From: Acidobacteriota bacterium
GTDB taxonomy: Bacteria; Acidobacteriota; Vicinamibacteria; Marinacidobacterales; SMYC01
Reading direction: 5' to 3'
Assembly (NCBI GenBank): GCA_004356105.1
Contig: SMYC01000097.1
Span: forward strand, 27,052-91,051
DNA length: 64,000 bases
Every line of letters begins with the position of its first letter. Positions within the stretch are counted from its first letter, which is position 1. This document shows positions 46,278 to 54,685 of the stretch, in pieces. Below the pieces are notes generated by a model. That model saw only the letters and a list, made by a program, of their open reading frames with translations, was not told the origin of the DNA and made no database searches. The translations under genes were made by a program, and so were the position numbers.

Positions 46278-48338
46278 ATGATTGCGGCTTTCGTCCTTCT
46301 TGCTCAGACTGCGGTCGTCACTCCCGTGGAAGATCATCGCCGCTGGCTCGAGGACGAGGTTCGCCACATCATCACTGATGAGGAGCAAGAGTTTTTCCAG
46401 ACCCTCGCTACTTTCGAACAACGCGAGCGGTTCATCGAGGCCTTCTGGGATCGGCGCGATCCGGACCGGCTGACGCCGCGCAATGAATATCGCGACGAGC
46501 ATTACCGACGGCTCGAGCTCGCCAATCAAAAATTTGGAAGGAGCTCGAGCTTGCTGGGCTCTCGAACCGACCGTGGCCAGGTTTTTGTCCTTCTCGGGGA
46601 GCCGTCTCGGCTTCTGCCTATCGTCGGAAGCAATGCCGTTGTCGATAGTGAGATCTGGTACTACGACAATCGCCGCCTGCCGGGCCTTCCTTCCCGCTTG
46701 AGCCTCATTTTCTTCAAGAAGAACAACTTCGGTGATTACGATCTCTACAGCCCGGTCGACGATGGCCCCGAGTCACTTCTCAACGCGGGCTCGTTCTTCA
46801 GAGAGAATCGGGTGGGTACGATGGAGGTCCTTCAAGGCGTTTCGATCGACCTTGCTCGTGCGGCGTTGACCGTTGACCTCACAGACCCGGCAGCCGCCTT
46901 TCTAGCTTTGCCGAGCATCGATCCCGCCGCGAACCCAGGCCGAGGGGTTCCGCTTTCGCACCGGGCCTCCATGAGCGCGAACATGGTCGTGGGCGATATT
47001 CTCGAGTTGGCGAGGCGCTCCGTCGATACCGATTATCTCGAGGGGTTTCGGCGTTATGGCGATCGGGTCTCGGCCGAGTACTCGTTCCGCTATATCTCGA
47101 ACCGAGACTACTGGTCGGTGCTTTACGAGCCCGATGGTTCGCCTTTCGTTCATTTCAGCATCGAGCTCGATCCGCAGGATGTCACGTTTCGCGCGAATGA
47201 AGATGGGTCCAGGTTCGAGACGAGGTTCCACGTCGATATTGAGGTTATGGCCCGTGGTCGGGGACCGGTATCGATCCCGAGCCGCGACGCCTATTTCGAG
47301 ATCGACGCTGCGGATATGGAGCAGGCGCGGTTTTTTCCCGTCGCCTATCAGGACAGCTTTGCGCTGATTCCGGGCGCGTACCAGATGGCCGTCACTCTCC
47401 GCAGCGTCGTTGGCGAGCACTTCACGGTCGTGGAGCGCAATTTATCGGTCGCGCCTCTCGATGAGAGCGCTGCGACGCTCGGCGGCATCGCTATCGGCTA
47501 CCACGTGTCGGATGCGGAGCCAGGCAGCTTCGGAGTAAGCAATAAGCGGATTTGGCCCGCGGGCAGCGGGCTCTTCGTTGCCGGCGATACGGTGCATGCT
47601 TTCGCGCAAACCCGCGGCGCGGGGACGGGAGCCCTTCTCCGCATCTCGCTCCAATCCAATGCCGGCCCGCTTCGAAGCTACGACGTGCCGATCGCAGGGA
47701 GAAGCGTGACCCAGCCCATCGAGCTTACCGATGTGCCACCGGGTCCGTACACAGTGCTTTTCGAGCTCTTGGACGACGCCGGTGCGGTGCACGTGACGAA
47801 AAGCGCGGCCTTAGAAGTCGTCGATCGGGAATTCGTTCCGCGCCCAGCGCTCATCTACCGCAATCACGTCTCGGCTCCCGCCGTCGAGCCCACCGCGGTA
47901 ACACTTTCGGACCAATTCCTTCAGCAAGGAAGAATCGCCGAAGCGGAAAAAGCACTCGCCAAACTACTGCACCAGGACGGCGGTCCTTCCGATCTGGTGC
48001 GGATGAAGCTCGCGAGCATCATCTTGTTCGCGTCCCGCGGCGACGAAGCTCTCGAGCTTCTAGGCCCACTCGAGGAGCGCTATCCGGACCAGATCGAAGT
48101 CGTGGAGGGGATCGGTTTTGCGCACTATGTTCGCCGGGACTGCGCGGAAGCTTTGCCCCGGCTCGAACATGCGATGGCGATACGCCCGCCCGATACCTCG
48201 TTGCTGAACGCGGTTGGGGATTGCTATCAGCAGATTGGCCGAGTGGAAAAAGCGCGCGAGATGTTCGAGCTCTCGCTCGGCGCCAACCCGAATCAACCTG
48301 GGGTGAAGGCTCGGCTTGCGGAGCTGGACGGGCAGTAA
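46278..48338 (+). CDS. GWxTD-domain protein with C-terminal TPR repeats, exported
   Basis: From the ATG at 46278 there is a signal-like start (MIAAFVLLAQTAVVTPVEDH) and 686 residues. The GWxTD region reads FEQRERFIEAFWDRRDPDRL, NEYRDEHYRRLELANQKFG and GSRTDRGQVFVLLGEPSRL. The usual GW is LG here, and TDRG is kept. A middle beta-sandwich region follows, and the C-terminus contains TPR-like pairs (QGRIAEAEKALAKLL, RDCAEALPRLEHAM, IGRVEKAREMFELS). GWxTD proteins are common in Acidobacteriota and Bacteroidetes relatives and have no established biochemical role. Confidence 0.85.
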   Translation: MIAAFVLLAQTAVVTPVEDHRRWLEDEVRHIITDEEQEFFQTLATFEQRERFIEAFWDRRDPDRLTPRNEYRDEHYRRLELANQKFGRSSSLLGSRTDRGQVFVLLGEPSRLLPIVGSNAVVDSEIWYYDNRRLPGLPSRLSLIFFKKNNFGDYDLYSPVDDGPESLLNAGSFFRENRVGTMEVLQGVSIDLARAALTVDLTDPAAAFLALPSIDPAANPGRGVPLSHRASMSANMVVGDILELARRSVDTDYLEGFRRYGDRVSAEYSFRYISNRDYWSVLYEPDGSPFVHFSIELDPQDVTFRANEDGSRFETRFHVDIEVMARGRGPVSIPSRDAYFEIDAADMEQARFFPVAYQDSFALIPGAYQMAVTLRSVVGEHFTVVERNLSVAPLDESAATLGGIAIGYHVSDAEPGSFGVSNKRIWPAGSGLFVAGDTVHAFAQTRGAGTGALLRISLQSNAGPLRSYDVPIAGRSVTQPIELTDVPPGPYTVLFELLDDAGAVHVTKSAALEVVDREFVPRPALIYRNHVSAPAVEPTAVTLSDQFLQQGRIAEAEKALAKLLHQDGGPSDLVRMKLASIILFASRGDEALELLGPLEERYPDQIEVVEGIGFAHYVRRDCAEALPRLEHAMAIRPPDTSLLNAVGDCYQQIGRVEKAREMFELSLGANPNQPGVKARLAELDGQ

Positions 48339-48712
48339 CGCCGTTGCTCTCGAGATCGTCGCGTTCTCGGCGTTCTCGCGACGTTTGACGACGTTGGGAA
48401 CTTTTTGTTCTCGTGACCGCCGAGGAGCAAGGCGCCCTTTTGGGGGTACTGTGGCGAGCCAAGACAAGCGTTCGTGGGGGATATGCGCAACAATTCCAGT
48501 GTCGAAGTGGTACACCGTTGTGGAACAGCAGGTTAAGTGGAGTAGATTACGACACGCCCGCAATCCTTTCTCGCCTAGAGCGCTCACCACTTCGGTAAAG
48601 TGGGGAAAAGCCCACGAATATTTAGCGAAAGTGGCGTGGGCAAATAAATGCATCGATAAAGACGATGGTTCGTGTAACTCGTTAATTTGAGACGAGATGA
48701 CGGATATTATAC
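48339..48712. other. Long intergenic stretch with no recognised gene
   Basis: About 370 bp between the GWxTD gene and the promoter of the ComF-like gene. It is more AT-rich towards its right end than its surroundings. Plus-strand frames are open by chance but lack protein-like composition and any ribosome-binding site. No tRNA or known RNA was recognised. Confidence 0.5.
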
Positions 48713-48741
48713 TTGACAGATATGGGGAAAAATCATAGATT
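48713..48741 (+). promoter_or_regulatory. Near-consensus sigma-70 promoter of the ComF-like gene
   Basis: TTGACA (48713-48718), 17-bp spacer, TAGATT (48736-48741). The start would fall about 90 nt upstream of the ATG at 48840, leaving an untranslated leader. GGAGGA precedes the ATG. This is one of the two clearest promoters in the window. Confidence 0.65.
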
Positions 48742-48839
48742 TCCCTTACCCAACCTGCCTACGACCTGAATTTCGTTACTAGGTCAGCTTTAACGATGAT
48801 TTTATCCCTCGAATCCTTTATTTCGGAGGAGCCATCAAA

Positions 48840-49541
48840 ATGCAGACGTATCAGACCGCGCCGGCGACAAGGAGCTCGAAGAAGAGTCCGGAATCGACGT
48901 CGCTTCCCGTCGCATGTTTTTCGACCTACGTGGCCGAGCCGAGCCAACAGGCCGCCCGGCATCGCGACGTCCGGAATTTCTTGCTTGCGCTCAGCGGCGA
49001 GCAAGTCAGTGGGACCTCCGCCATTCCGGTGGGTCACGACGAGAGGACGCTCACAACGATGAACGCGAACGACTCCATCGACTGGTTCGGTGAGATGGTC
49101 GTTCAATATTTGGACAGCTCTCAGATCCTTCCACCGTTCGGGCTCGTTCCTGTCCCGACGCCACAGACAACGCTCGCATCGAGCGCGGGGCCTTGGACGT
49201 CGCTCCTTGCGATCTCGATCGCCTCGAATGGCCTCGAGGATGCCTCGGTGCTCGACTTACTGCGTTGGCAAGAGCCGATACCGGAGCAGCGTTGCCACAC
49301 CGTAGCGGAGCTCTACGAGAATCTCGCCGTGATTCGCCCGTTTCCGACCGACCGCGCGATCGTTCTCGTCGACTATTTGTTTACAACCAGCACGATGCTG
49401 CGGGCTTGCGCCGCGAGGCTCAAACGTCACGGGGCGAACGTGGTGCTTGGGCTCTGTGCCGGGCGTACCGCGAAAGAAGCATCCTACGATCCCTTCACCG
49501 TCGTCACAGGGGCGCTAGAGCGCTACATTCCAGGGCATTAG
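48840..49541 (+). CDS. ComF-like phosphoribosyltransferase-fold protein
   Basis: The 233-residue protein starts after an excellent GGAGGA site. The middle holds LVPVPTPQTTL, and the C-terminal half holds AIVLVDYLFTTSTMLRACAA. This has the shape of the PRPP-binding loop in ComF/type I phosphoribosyltransferases (VDDvxTTGxT). The second acidic residue is replaced by Tyr and the Gly by Ser, so PRPP binding may be lost. The N-terminal 60 residues are Ser/Thr-rich and disordered-looking. There is no zinc-finger region of classical ComF. The function is unknown. It stands alone behind its own strong promoter. Confidence 0.6.
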   Translation: MQTYQTAPATRSSKKSPESTSLPVACFSTYVAEPSQQAARHRDVRNFLLALSGEQVSGTSAIPVGHDERTLTTMNANDSIDWFGEMVVQYLDSSQILPPFGLVPVPTPQTTLASSAGPWTSLLAISIASNGLEDASVLDLLRWQEPIPEQRCHTVAELYENLAVIRPFPTDRAIVLVDYLFTTSTMLRACAARLKRHGANVVLGLCAGRTAKEASYDPFTVVTGALERYIPGH

Positions 49542-49625
49542 AGTCATCGGAGCGGAAGTCGGGACAAGAAGGCCTCGAGGAGTACTTGGAAACGAAACTC
49601 GTGGCGTTCGGCGGTCTCTGAGCGA

Positions 49626-50012
49626 TCACGAGACCGGCTGGAACAGCGCGGTCGACAAAAGGCTTTGGATCGCTCCTTCGGATTCCGTGTCGAACGTGAC
49701 CCCAGTGAGATAACCGACGATCTCCCTCACGGTCTCGAACCGCTCCGCGCACCAGACGATCCGCGCGGGAAGCCTGACGCCTTCTTTGAGCGATCTAGCC
49801 GAGATCAACATCTCGACCACCGTGTCTTTGGGGAGACCGCGATTGGTAATCAGGCAGGCGCCCGTTATCGACATGTTGGCGATGATTCCGAAAACCGGAT
49901 CGCGGGTCGAGACCTCGGGACCGGTGAGTCGTACGCTGAGCGTCGCCACGGGCAAGAAGCGAGACGCTTCCGTTCCGATCGCCAGCTCGATATTCGCTTG
50001 GGTTTGTGTCGA
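49626..50012 (-). CDS. PilZ-domain protein, second copy
   Basis: From the GTG at 50012 (ACGGAG upstream) the protein has 128 residues; the open frame reaches 50090. SRFLPVATLSVRLTGPEV and NMSITGACLITNRGLPKDTV parallel NLSEIGACIMTN in the protein at 1137-1508. VEMLISARSLKEGVRLPARIVW and YLTGVTFDT complete a PilZ-like barrel. The arginine motif near the N-terminus is poorly kept, so c-di-GMP binding is uncertain. It is divergent from the YcsI-type gene. Confidence 0.7.
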   Translation of the reverse strand, partial: STQTQANIELAIGTEASRFLPVATLSVRLTGPEVSTRDPVFGIIANMSITGACLITNRGLPKDTVVEMLISARSLKEGVRLPARIVWCAERFETVREIVGYLTGVTFDTESEGAIQSLLSTALFQPVS

Positions 50013-50179
50013 CACAAGAGCTCCGTCGTGGTGAATGGGTGGGGAAGTGTTATGAACGGCCCGAGACCAGTGTGCCGAAAGGAACGGCACTCGTCAAATG
50101 GAGGTTTGACCTTCGATTCAGCCGCTGCTAGCCTCTCGTTCATGCGATGCAGTGCTAGCTTTTGGACCCTTTCGCTGTA

Positions 50180-50974
50180 ATGACGCCGAGTGAAATCCGG
50201 GGCAGAATTCGTCGCGGCGAGTGGACGGGCACGACATCCGGCCTGTGCCCCGGCTACGTGCAGGCGAACCTGGTTATTCTGCCTGCGGAGCTCGCAGCCG
50301 CCTTCCGGGAGTTTTGCGAGCGCAACCCGCGACCGTGCCCGCTCATCGAACAGACAGAGCCTGGGGCGATCGCGCCTTCGAGCGCACCGGGTGCCGATCT
50401 GCGGAGGGACGTCCCGCGCTATCGCGTGTACCGGAACGGCGTGCTCGCGAGCGAAACGTCCGACTTGGCGTCGTTGTGGCGAGCCGATTTCGTTAGCTTT
50501 CTCCTCGGCTGCAGCTTTACCTTTGAAGCGGCCCTTGGACGAGCCGGCATAACCCTGCGGCACCAGGAGGCCGGAACCGTGGTGCCGATGTTCGTGACCG
50601 ATCGTGCTTGCGAGCCCGCGGCACCTTTCGAAGGTCCTCTCGTCGTATCGATGCGACCCATTCCGGCGGCGCGGGTGGCCGAGGCGAGCGCCATCACCGC
50701 GAGGTTTCCCGAATCACACGGGGCGCCGGTCCACGCTGGCGATCCGGCGGCGCTCGGGATCGAAAATCTGAGGGTCCCGGATTACGGTGACGCTGTCGAG
50801 ATCCGGCCGGGCGAGGTCCCGGTGTTCTGGGCGTGTGGCGTGACGCCTCAAGCGGTTGTCGAGCGAGCAAGACCCGAGCTCATGGTGAGTCATGCTCCTG
50901 GGCACATGTTTCTCACGGATCTTCCGGCTGAGACAGGACCACGTTCCGCGGAAGAGGAAAGGGTGGGCTCATGA
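50180..50974 (+). CDS. DUF1445 / YcsI-family putative hydro-lyase (D-glutamate cyclase family)
   Basis: The 264-residue protein begins MTPSEIRGRIRRGEWTGTTS and continues GLCPGYVQANLVILP. RDVPRYRVYRNG, ADFVSFLLGCSFTFEAALG and VVSMRPIPAARVAEASAITA follow, then VPVFWACGVTPQAVVERARP and SHAPGHMFLTD. These are all hallmark stretches of the YcsI/DUF1445 family. Eukaryotic relatives convert D-glutamate to 5-oxo-D-proline; bacterial members are mostly untested. The ATG at 50180 was chosen over a TTG at 50162. Its last 62 bp overlap the end of the convergent beta-propeller gene. Confidence 0.9.
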   Translation: MTPSEIRGRIRRGEWTGTTSGLCPGYVQANLVILPAELAAAFREFCERNPRPCPLIEQTEPGAIAPSSAPGADLRRDVPRYRVYRNGVLASETSDLASLWRADFVSFLLGCSFTFEAALGRAGITLRHQEAGTVVPMFVTDRACEPAAPFEGPLVVSMRPIPAARVAEASAITARFPESHGAPVHAGDPAALGIENLRVPDYGDAVEIRPGEVPVFWACGVTPQAVVERARPELMVSHAPGHMFLTDLPAETGPRSAEEERVGS

Positions 50975-52010
50975 GATCGCCGCCGACATAGATGACGCGT
51001 AGCAGCTCGAGTGTTCGGGCGCCGTAAACTTTCATCGCGTCGCCGACCCCGGTGACGTAGATTTCGGTCCCGTCGGCCGACACGATGATCGTGTTGTTCT
51101 GGCGACCGCGCTCGAAGGCTTCTTTGCGCTCGAGGATGCGTTTCGTTTCCATGTCGATCACGACCATATCGTCGAGTCCCCCGAAGCCGAGCTTGCCGTC
51201 TGGCGAGACGGCGAAGACGCTAATGGCGAGGGCCGGGCCCAGCTCGAAGCTCTCGAACGCTTTCGCCTTCAAGTCCAGTCGCAAAATGCCGAACATCTCT
51301 TTCTCGAGAACGGGGTCGGTCGTGGTGTAGGCGCCGTAGAAAATTCCCGCCTCCACCTGGCTCAAGACGGCGCTATCGACACCCCCGAAGCCCGACGCAC
51401 GCGCTTTCGACCACGAAATTTGGTTCACGAGCTCGTGGGTCGCGGTGCTCAACTCGTAGATTTCCGATCCAATCACGAATAGAGAGAGGCCATCGGGGGA
51501 GACAACAAGAGTGTCGAAGAAACCGAGCTCGACTCCTTCCGGAAAGCGCAAGGTCTCTCGGACCTCGTGAGCCTCGAGATCGTAGAGGATGAGCTGGAAA
51601 TCCTCTGGAGTGAAGCGGTCGGTCTCGAGGCCGACCCCACGCGCATGCAGATAGAGAAGCTTTCCCGTCGGATCTGGCGCGACCGCGAAAATACGGACGC
51701 GCCGCCCCGGTGTCGAGATCTTCAACTCATCGACGACCTCGCGCCGCGCGATATCGACCACCTCGACGGACTCCATGCGATCGGTGACGAAGAACAGGCG
51801 CCGATAGTCCGGTGTATGGGCTGTGACGGTGTAGCTCGTCACCGCGCCGTGGCGAAGTCCGAACTCCCCTATGAACTCCTGCTTCTGCTCGTCGAACAAT
51901 CGTAGTCGATTGGGCCAAACCCCCATGATGAAAACACGAGGCTCCGCCGCCGCCGCGAGACATGGGAAAAGCAACAAAAGCGCCAGCACAGGCTGTACGA
52001 TGCGACTCAT
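50913..52010 (-). CDS. Exported YVTN-type beta-propeller protein
   Basis: From the ATG at 52010 there is a signal peptide (MSRIVQPVLALLLLFPCLAAAA) and 365 residues. Repeats of the type VSPDGLSLFVIG, FAVSPDGKLGFGG and IIVSADGTEIYVTG alternate with segments such as VEVVDIARREVV and MKVYGARTLELLRVIYVGG. This is the seven-bladed YVTN/methylamine dehydrogenase heavy-chain-like fold. No catalytic partner is nearby. It is probably a periplasmic binding or scaffold protein. The 3' end overlaps that of the convergent YcsI-type gene. Confidence 0.8.
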   Translation of the reverse strand: MSRIVQPVLALLLLFPCLAAAAEPRVFIMGVWPNRLRLFDEQKQEFIGEFGLRHGAVTSYTVTAHTPDYRRLFFVTDRMESVEVVDIARREVVDELKISTPGRRVRIFAVAPDPTGKLLYLHARGVGLETDRFTPEDFQLILYDLEAHEVRETLRFPEGVELGFFDTLVVSPDGLSLFVIGSEIYELSTATHELVNQISWSKARASGFGGVDSAVLSQVEAGIFYGAYTTTDPVLEKEMFGILRLDLKAKAFESFELGPALAISVFAVSPDGKLGFGGLDDMVVIDMETKRILERKEAFERGRQNNTIIVSADGTEIYVTGVGDAMKVYGARTLELLRVIYVGGDLMSPPFPLPRNVVLSQPEDP

Positions 52011-52073
52011 AGCGCTGAATTGTAGCTCAGCATTCATCCTGAGTTACACTCTTGCCCGTGTAAAACGGAGGAC

Positions 52074-52709
52074 ATGATGGGAAACGGATCGAAAATTAAA
52101 GCGGCGCCGAACGGGCCCTACCTCGTCGAGAACGCACCCCGGCTCGAGAACTCGAAGGGCGAGACGCTCGAGTCCAAAGAAGTGACGGCGCTCTGCCGTT
52201 GCGGGCGATCGGAGAACAAGCCTTATTGCGACGGCGCGCATGCGAAGGTTGGATTCTCGGGAGCGCGCGAGAGCGACGGCTCGAAGGACGGACAGGCCTC
52301 CTACGAGGGTCGCGCGATAACGATCCATGACGATCGCGCCATCTGTGCGCACGCGGCGATTTGTACCGAGGGGCTCGCGTCGGTTTTCAAATATGGTGAG
52401 GAGCCTTGGATCGACCCTGATGGCGCCGAAGGCGAGGTAATCAAAAAGCAAGTCGCCGCCTGTCCGTCAGGTGCCTTGAGCTACAGCGTCGAGGGCGTCG
52501 AGCATCATGACTTCGGCGCGGATCCGGTGATCTACATCTCGAAAAACGGGCCTTATGCAGTGAGAGGCGGCGTCGAGCTCGACGATCCGGTCACGGGGCA
52601 GAAGCCACAGAACCCGGGCCAATACACGCTTTGTCGTTGTGGGGGCTCGAAGAACAAACCGTTTTGTGACGGCGCGCACTGGCAGGGCTTCGTCGACGAC
52701 AACAACTAG
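52074..52709 (+). CDS. Double CDGSH iron-sulfur protein with a central Fer4_19-like domain
   Basis: The 211-residue protein has two CDGSH-type motifs, LCRCGRSENKPYCDGAHAKV and LCRCGGSKNKPFCDGAHW. Each has the C-x-C...C-x2-GAH pattern that binds a [2Fe-2S] cluster through three Cys and one His. Between them lies ICAHAAICTEGLASVF with VAACPSGALSYS, a divergent Fer4_19-type domain. N-terminal copies of xPNGPYLV precede each CDGSH unit. Such triple-module proteins are likely electron carriers or cluster-handling proteins. It begins at an ATG (a second ATG lies directly behind it) with GGAGGAC upstream. The gene stands alone before the MITE-like element. Confidence 0.9.
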   Translation: MMGNGSKIKAAPNGPYLVENAPRLENSKGETLESKEVTALCRCGRSENKPYCDGAHAKVGFSGARESDGSKDGQASYEGRAITIHDDRAICAHAAICTEGLASVFKYGEEPWIDPDGAEGEVIKKQVAACPSGALSYSVEGVEHHDFGADPVIYISKNGPYAVRGGVELDDPVTGQKPQNPGQYTLCRCGGSKNKPFCDGAHWQGFVDDNN

Positions 52710-52727
52710 CGCGAGCGCTCGCGCTGG

Positions 52728-52839
52728 ATCAATATTAGGAAAAGCGCAACGCAAAGGCGCAAAGCCGCAAAGCCGCAAAGAAAAAACAAGAAGATGAAAG
52801 AAACTGCTCTTGTACCGTTACGCTTTTCTTAATATTGAT
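52728..52839. mobile_element. MITE-like element with 19-bp terminal inverted repeats
   Basis: ATCAATATTAGGAAAAGCG (52728-52746) and CGCTTTTCTTAATATTGAT (52821-52839) are inverted, with 18 of 19 bases matching. The interior is a purine-rich tract with GCAAAGGCGCAAAG, CCGCAAAG repeats and AAGAAGATGAAA. It carries no gene. A half copy lies at 10437. It abuts the recQ stop. Confidence 0.75.
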
Positions 52840-52840
52840 C

Positions 52841-54685
52841 TTACGGGGCGTCGGTGTCGGGGTCGGGGTGGAGGAGTTTCAGGAACGTGTCGCCGTATTT
52901 TGCGAGCTTTGCTTCGCCGACGCCAACGATTGCGGCCATCGCCTCTTGGGTTCGTGGTCGGTCTTTGGCCATCTCGATGAGTGTTCGGTCATGGAAGATG
53001 ACGTAAGGTGGGACGCTTTGGGCGCGTGCTAGCTCGAGCCGCTTCGCGCGCAACAGGTCGAAGAGAGCGCGCTCATTTTCTGAGCCCAATACCAGTTCGA
53101 CGGAGCGTCCGCCAGTGGGTTTCGCCTTGCCTCGGGCTCGGACGGGTTTGGGGTCGCGTCGTAGCCGGATCGTCTCTTCTCCTTTGAGAAGTGGCCACGC
53201 CGTTTTTGAAAGCGAAAGGCCGCCGTGGTCTGGGTTCACGTCGAGACGGCCCGCGGCAACGAGCTGCCTGTAGACGCTGAGCCAGCTATTGCGATCGCGT
53301 TCGGCGCCGATGCCAAACGTCGAGATTTGCTCGTGGCGGTTTTGGCGAATGCGCCCGTCGGACGCCCCCAACAAAACGTCCGCGAGGTAGGTGGCGCCGA
53401 AGCGCTGGCCAGTGCGGTAGACATTCGATAAAGCTTTTCGAGCTTCCGTCGTGCCGTCATAGGTCTCGACAGGGTTCGAGCACGTATCGCAGTTCCCGCA
53501 GCGCTCACTTACGGTGTCGCCAAAATATCGTAACATCACCGCCCGACGGCACTCCGCGCTTTCGCAAAAACCTAATAGAGCATTCAACTTGCGGTGCTCG
53601 AGCCGCTTGCGCTCGAGCGGGGCATCGGAGCGCTCCACGAGCTGACGAATCAGGACCGCGTCGCCGTAGCCATAGGTGAGCCAGGCATCGGATGGCAGCC
53701 CGTCCCGTCCGGCGCGGCCCGTCTCCTGGTAATACGCCTCCAAGCTTTTCGGAAGATCGAGATGGGCGACGAAACGGACGTCGGGCTTGTCGATTCCCAT
53801 GCCGAAAGCGATGGTCGCCACGATGACGAGGCCCTCTTCCTTGATGAAGCGCTCCTGATGGGTGCTGCGGACCCGCTTGTCCAGCCCGGCGTGATAGGGA
53901 AGGGCCTCGACGCCCTGGGTCCCAAGCCACGCCGCGGTGTCTTCGACTTTCTTGCGGCTCATGCAATAGACGATGCCGCTTTCTTCGCTGTGCCGCGAGC
54001 GGATGAAACGTAGAAGCTGCTGGCGCGCACTGGCTTTCGCGACGACCTCGTAGCGAATGTTGGGCCGGTCGAAACCCGAGATGAAAACACCCGACTTGGG
54101 AATCGCGAGATGGGTCTGGATCTCGTCCCTCGTGGGCGCATCGGCCGTCGCGGTGAGCGCGACCCGCGGGACCGAGGGGTAGCGCGACTCGAGGATGTCG
54201 AGTTGCCGATATTCCGGGCGAAAGTCGTGGCCCCATTGGCTTACGCAGTGGGCCTCGTCGATCGCGAAAAGAGCGAGCCTCGTTTGATCGAGACGCTCGA
54301 GAAACGGCTCGGTCGTGAGGCGCTCGGGTGCGACATAGATGAGGTCGAAACGGCCGGCGACCATGCCGGATTCGCGCTCACGCGCCGTCTCATAGTCGAG
54401 CGTCGAATTGATGAACGCGGCTCGCACGCCGGCCTGACGGAGCGACGCGACTTGATCCTGCATGAGAGCTATCAGGGGCGAGACGACGATGGCGACACCG
54501 TCCCGCACCAGGGCAGGGATTTGGTAACAGAGGCTCTTTCCGCCACCTGTGGGCATGAGCACGAGGGCGGAATCGCCTGCGATTACATGCTCGATAATCT
54601 GCTGCTGCTGGCCGCGAAAGCTCGTATAGCCGAAGACTTTCCGCAGGAGCGCTTTCAGATTGTCGTTTGCTTCTCTGTCCACCAT
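52841..54685 (-). CDS. recQ: ATP-dependent DNA helicase RecQ
   Basis: The 614-residue protein has [20 protein letters not shown] (motif 0) and [18 protein letters not shown] (I). Next come [14 protein letters not shown] (Ia), [20 protein letters not shown] (II), ALTATAD (III), [15 protein letters not shown] (IV), [16 protein letters not shown] (V) and [15 protein letters not shown] (VI). The zinc-binding RQC region shows [16 protein letters not shown] and CGNCDTC, and a winged helix follows. The C-terminal HRDC domain ([20 protein letters not shown]) ends the protein. Its start lies 31 bp inside the end of the deiodinase-like selenoprotein gene, so the two may be translated together. It acts in recombination and fork repair. 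Confidence 0.96.
   Translation of the reverse strand: MVDREANDNLKALLRKVFGYTSFRGQQQQIIEHVIAGDSALVLMPTGGGKSLCYQIPALVRDGVAIVVSPLIALMQDQVASLRQAGVRAAFINSTLDYETARERESGMVAGRFDLIYVAPERLTTEPFLERLDQTRLALFAIDEAHCVSQWGHDFRPEYRQLDILESRYPSVPRVALTATADAPTRDEIQTHLAIPKSGVFISGFDRPNIRYEVVAKASARQQLLRFIRSRHSEESGIVYCMSRKKVEDTAAWLGTQGVEALPYHAGLDKRVRSTHQERFIKEEGLVIVATIAFGMGIDKPDVRFVAHLDLPKSLEAYYQETGRAGRDGLPSDAWLTYGYGDAVLIRQLVERSDAPLERKRLEHRKLNALLGFCESAECRRAVMLRYFGDTVSERCGNCDTCSNPVETYDGTTEARKALSNVYRTGQRFGATYLADVLLGASDGRIRQNRHEQISTFGIGAERDRNSWLSVYRQLVAAGRLDVNPDHGGLSLSKTAWPLLKGEETIRLRRDPKPVRARGKAKPTGGRSVELVLGSENERALFDLLRAKRLELARAQSVPPYVIFHDRTLIEMAKDRPRTQEAMAAIVGVGEAKLAKYGDTFLKLLHPDPDTDAP

Noticed and set aside
52728..52839. 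The MITE-like element as the recQ terminator only
   Set aside because: The arms are 74 bp apart and AT-rich, and a related copy exists at 10.4 kb, so a mobile repeat explains it better.
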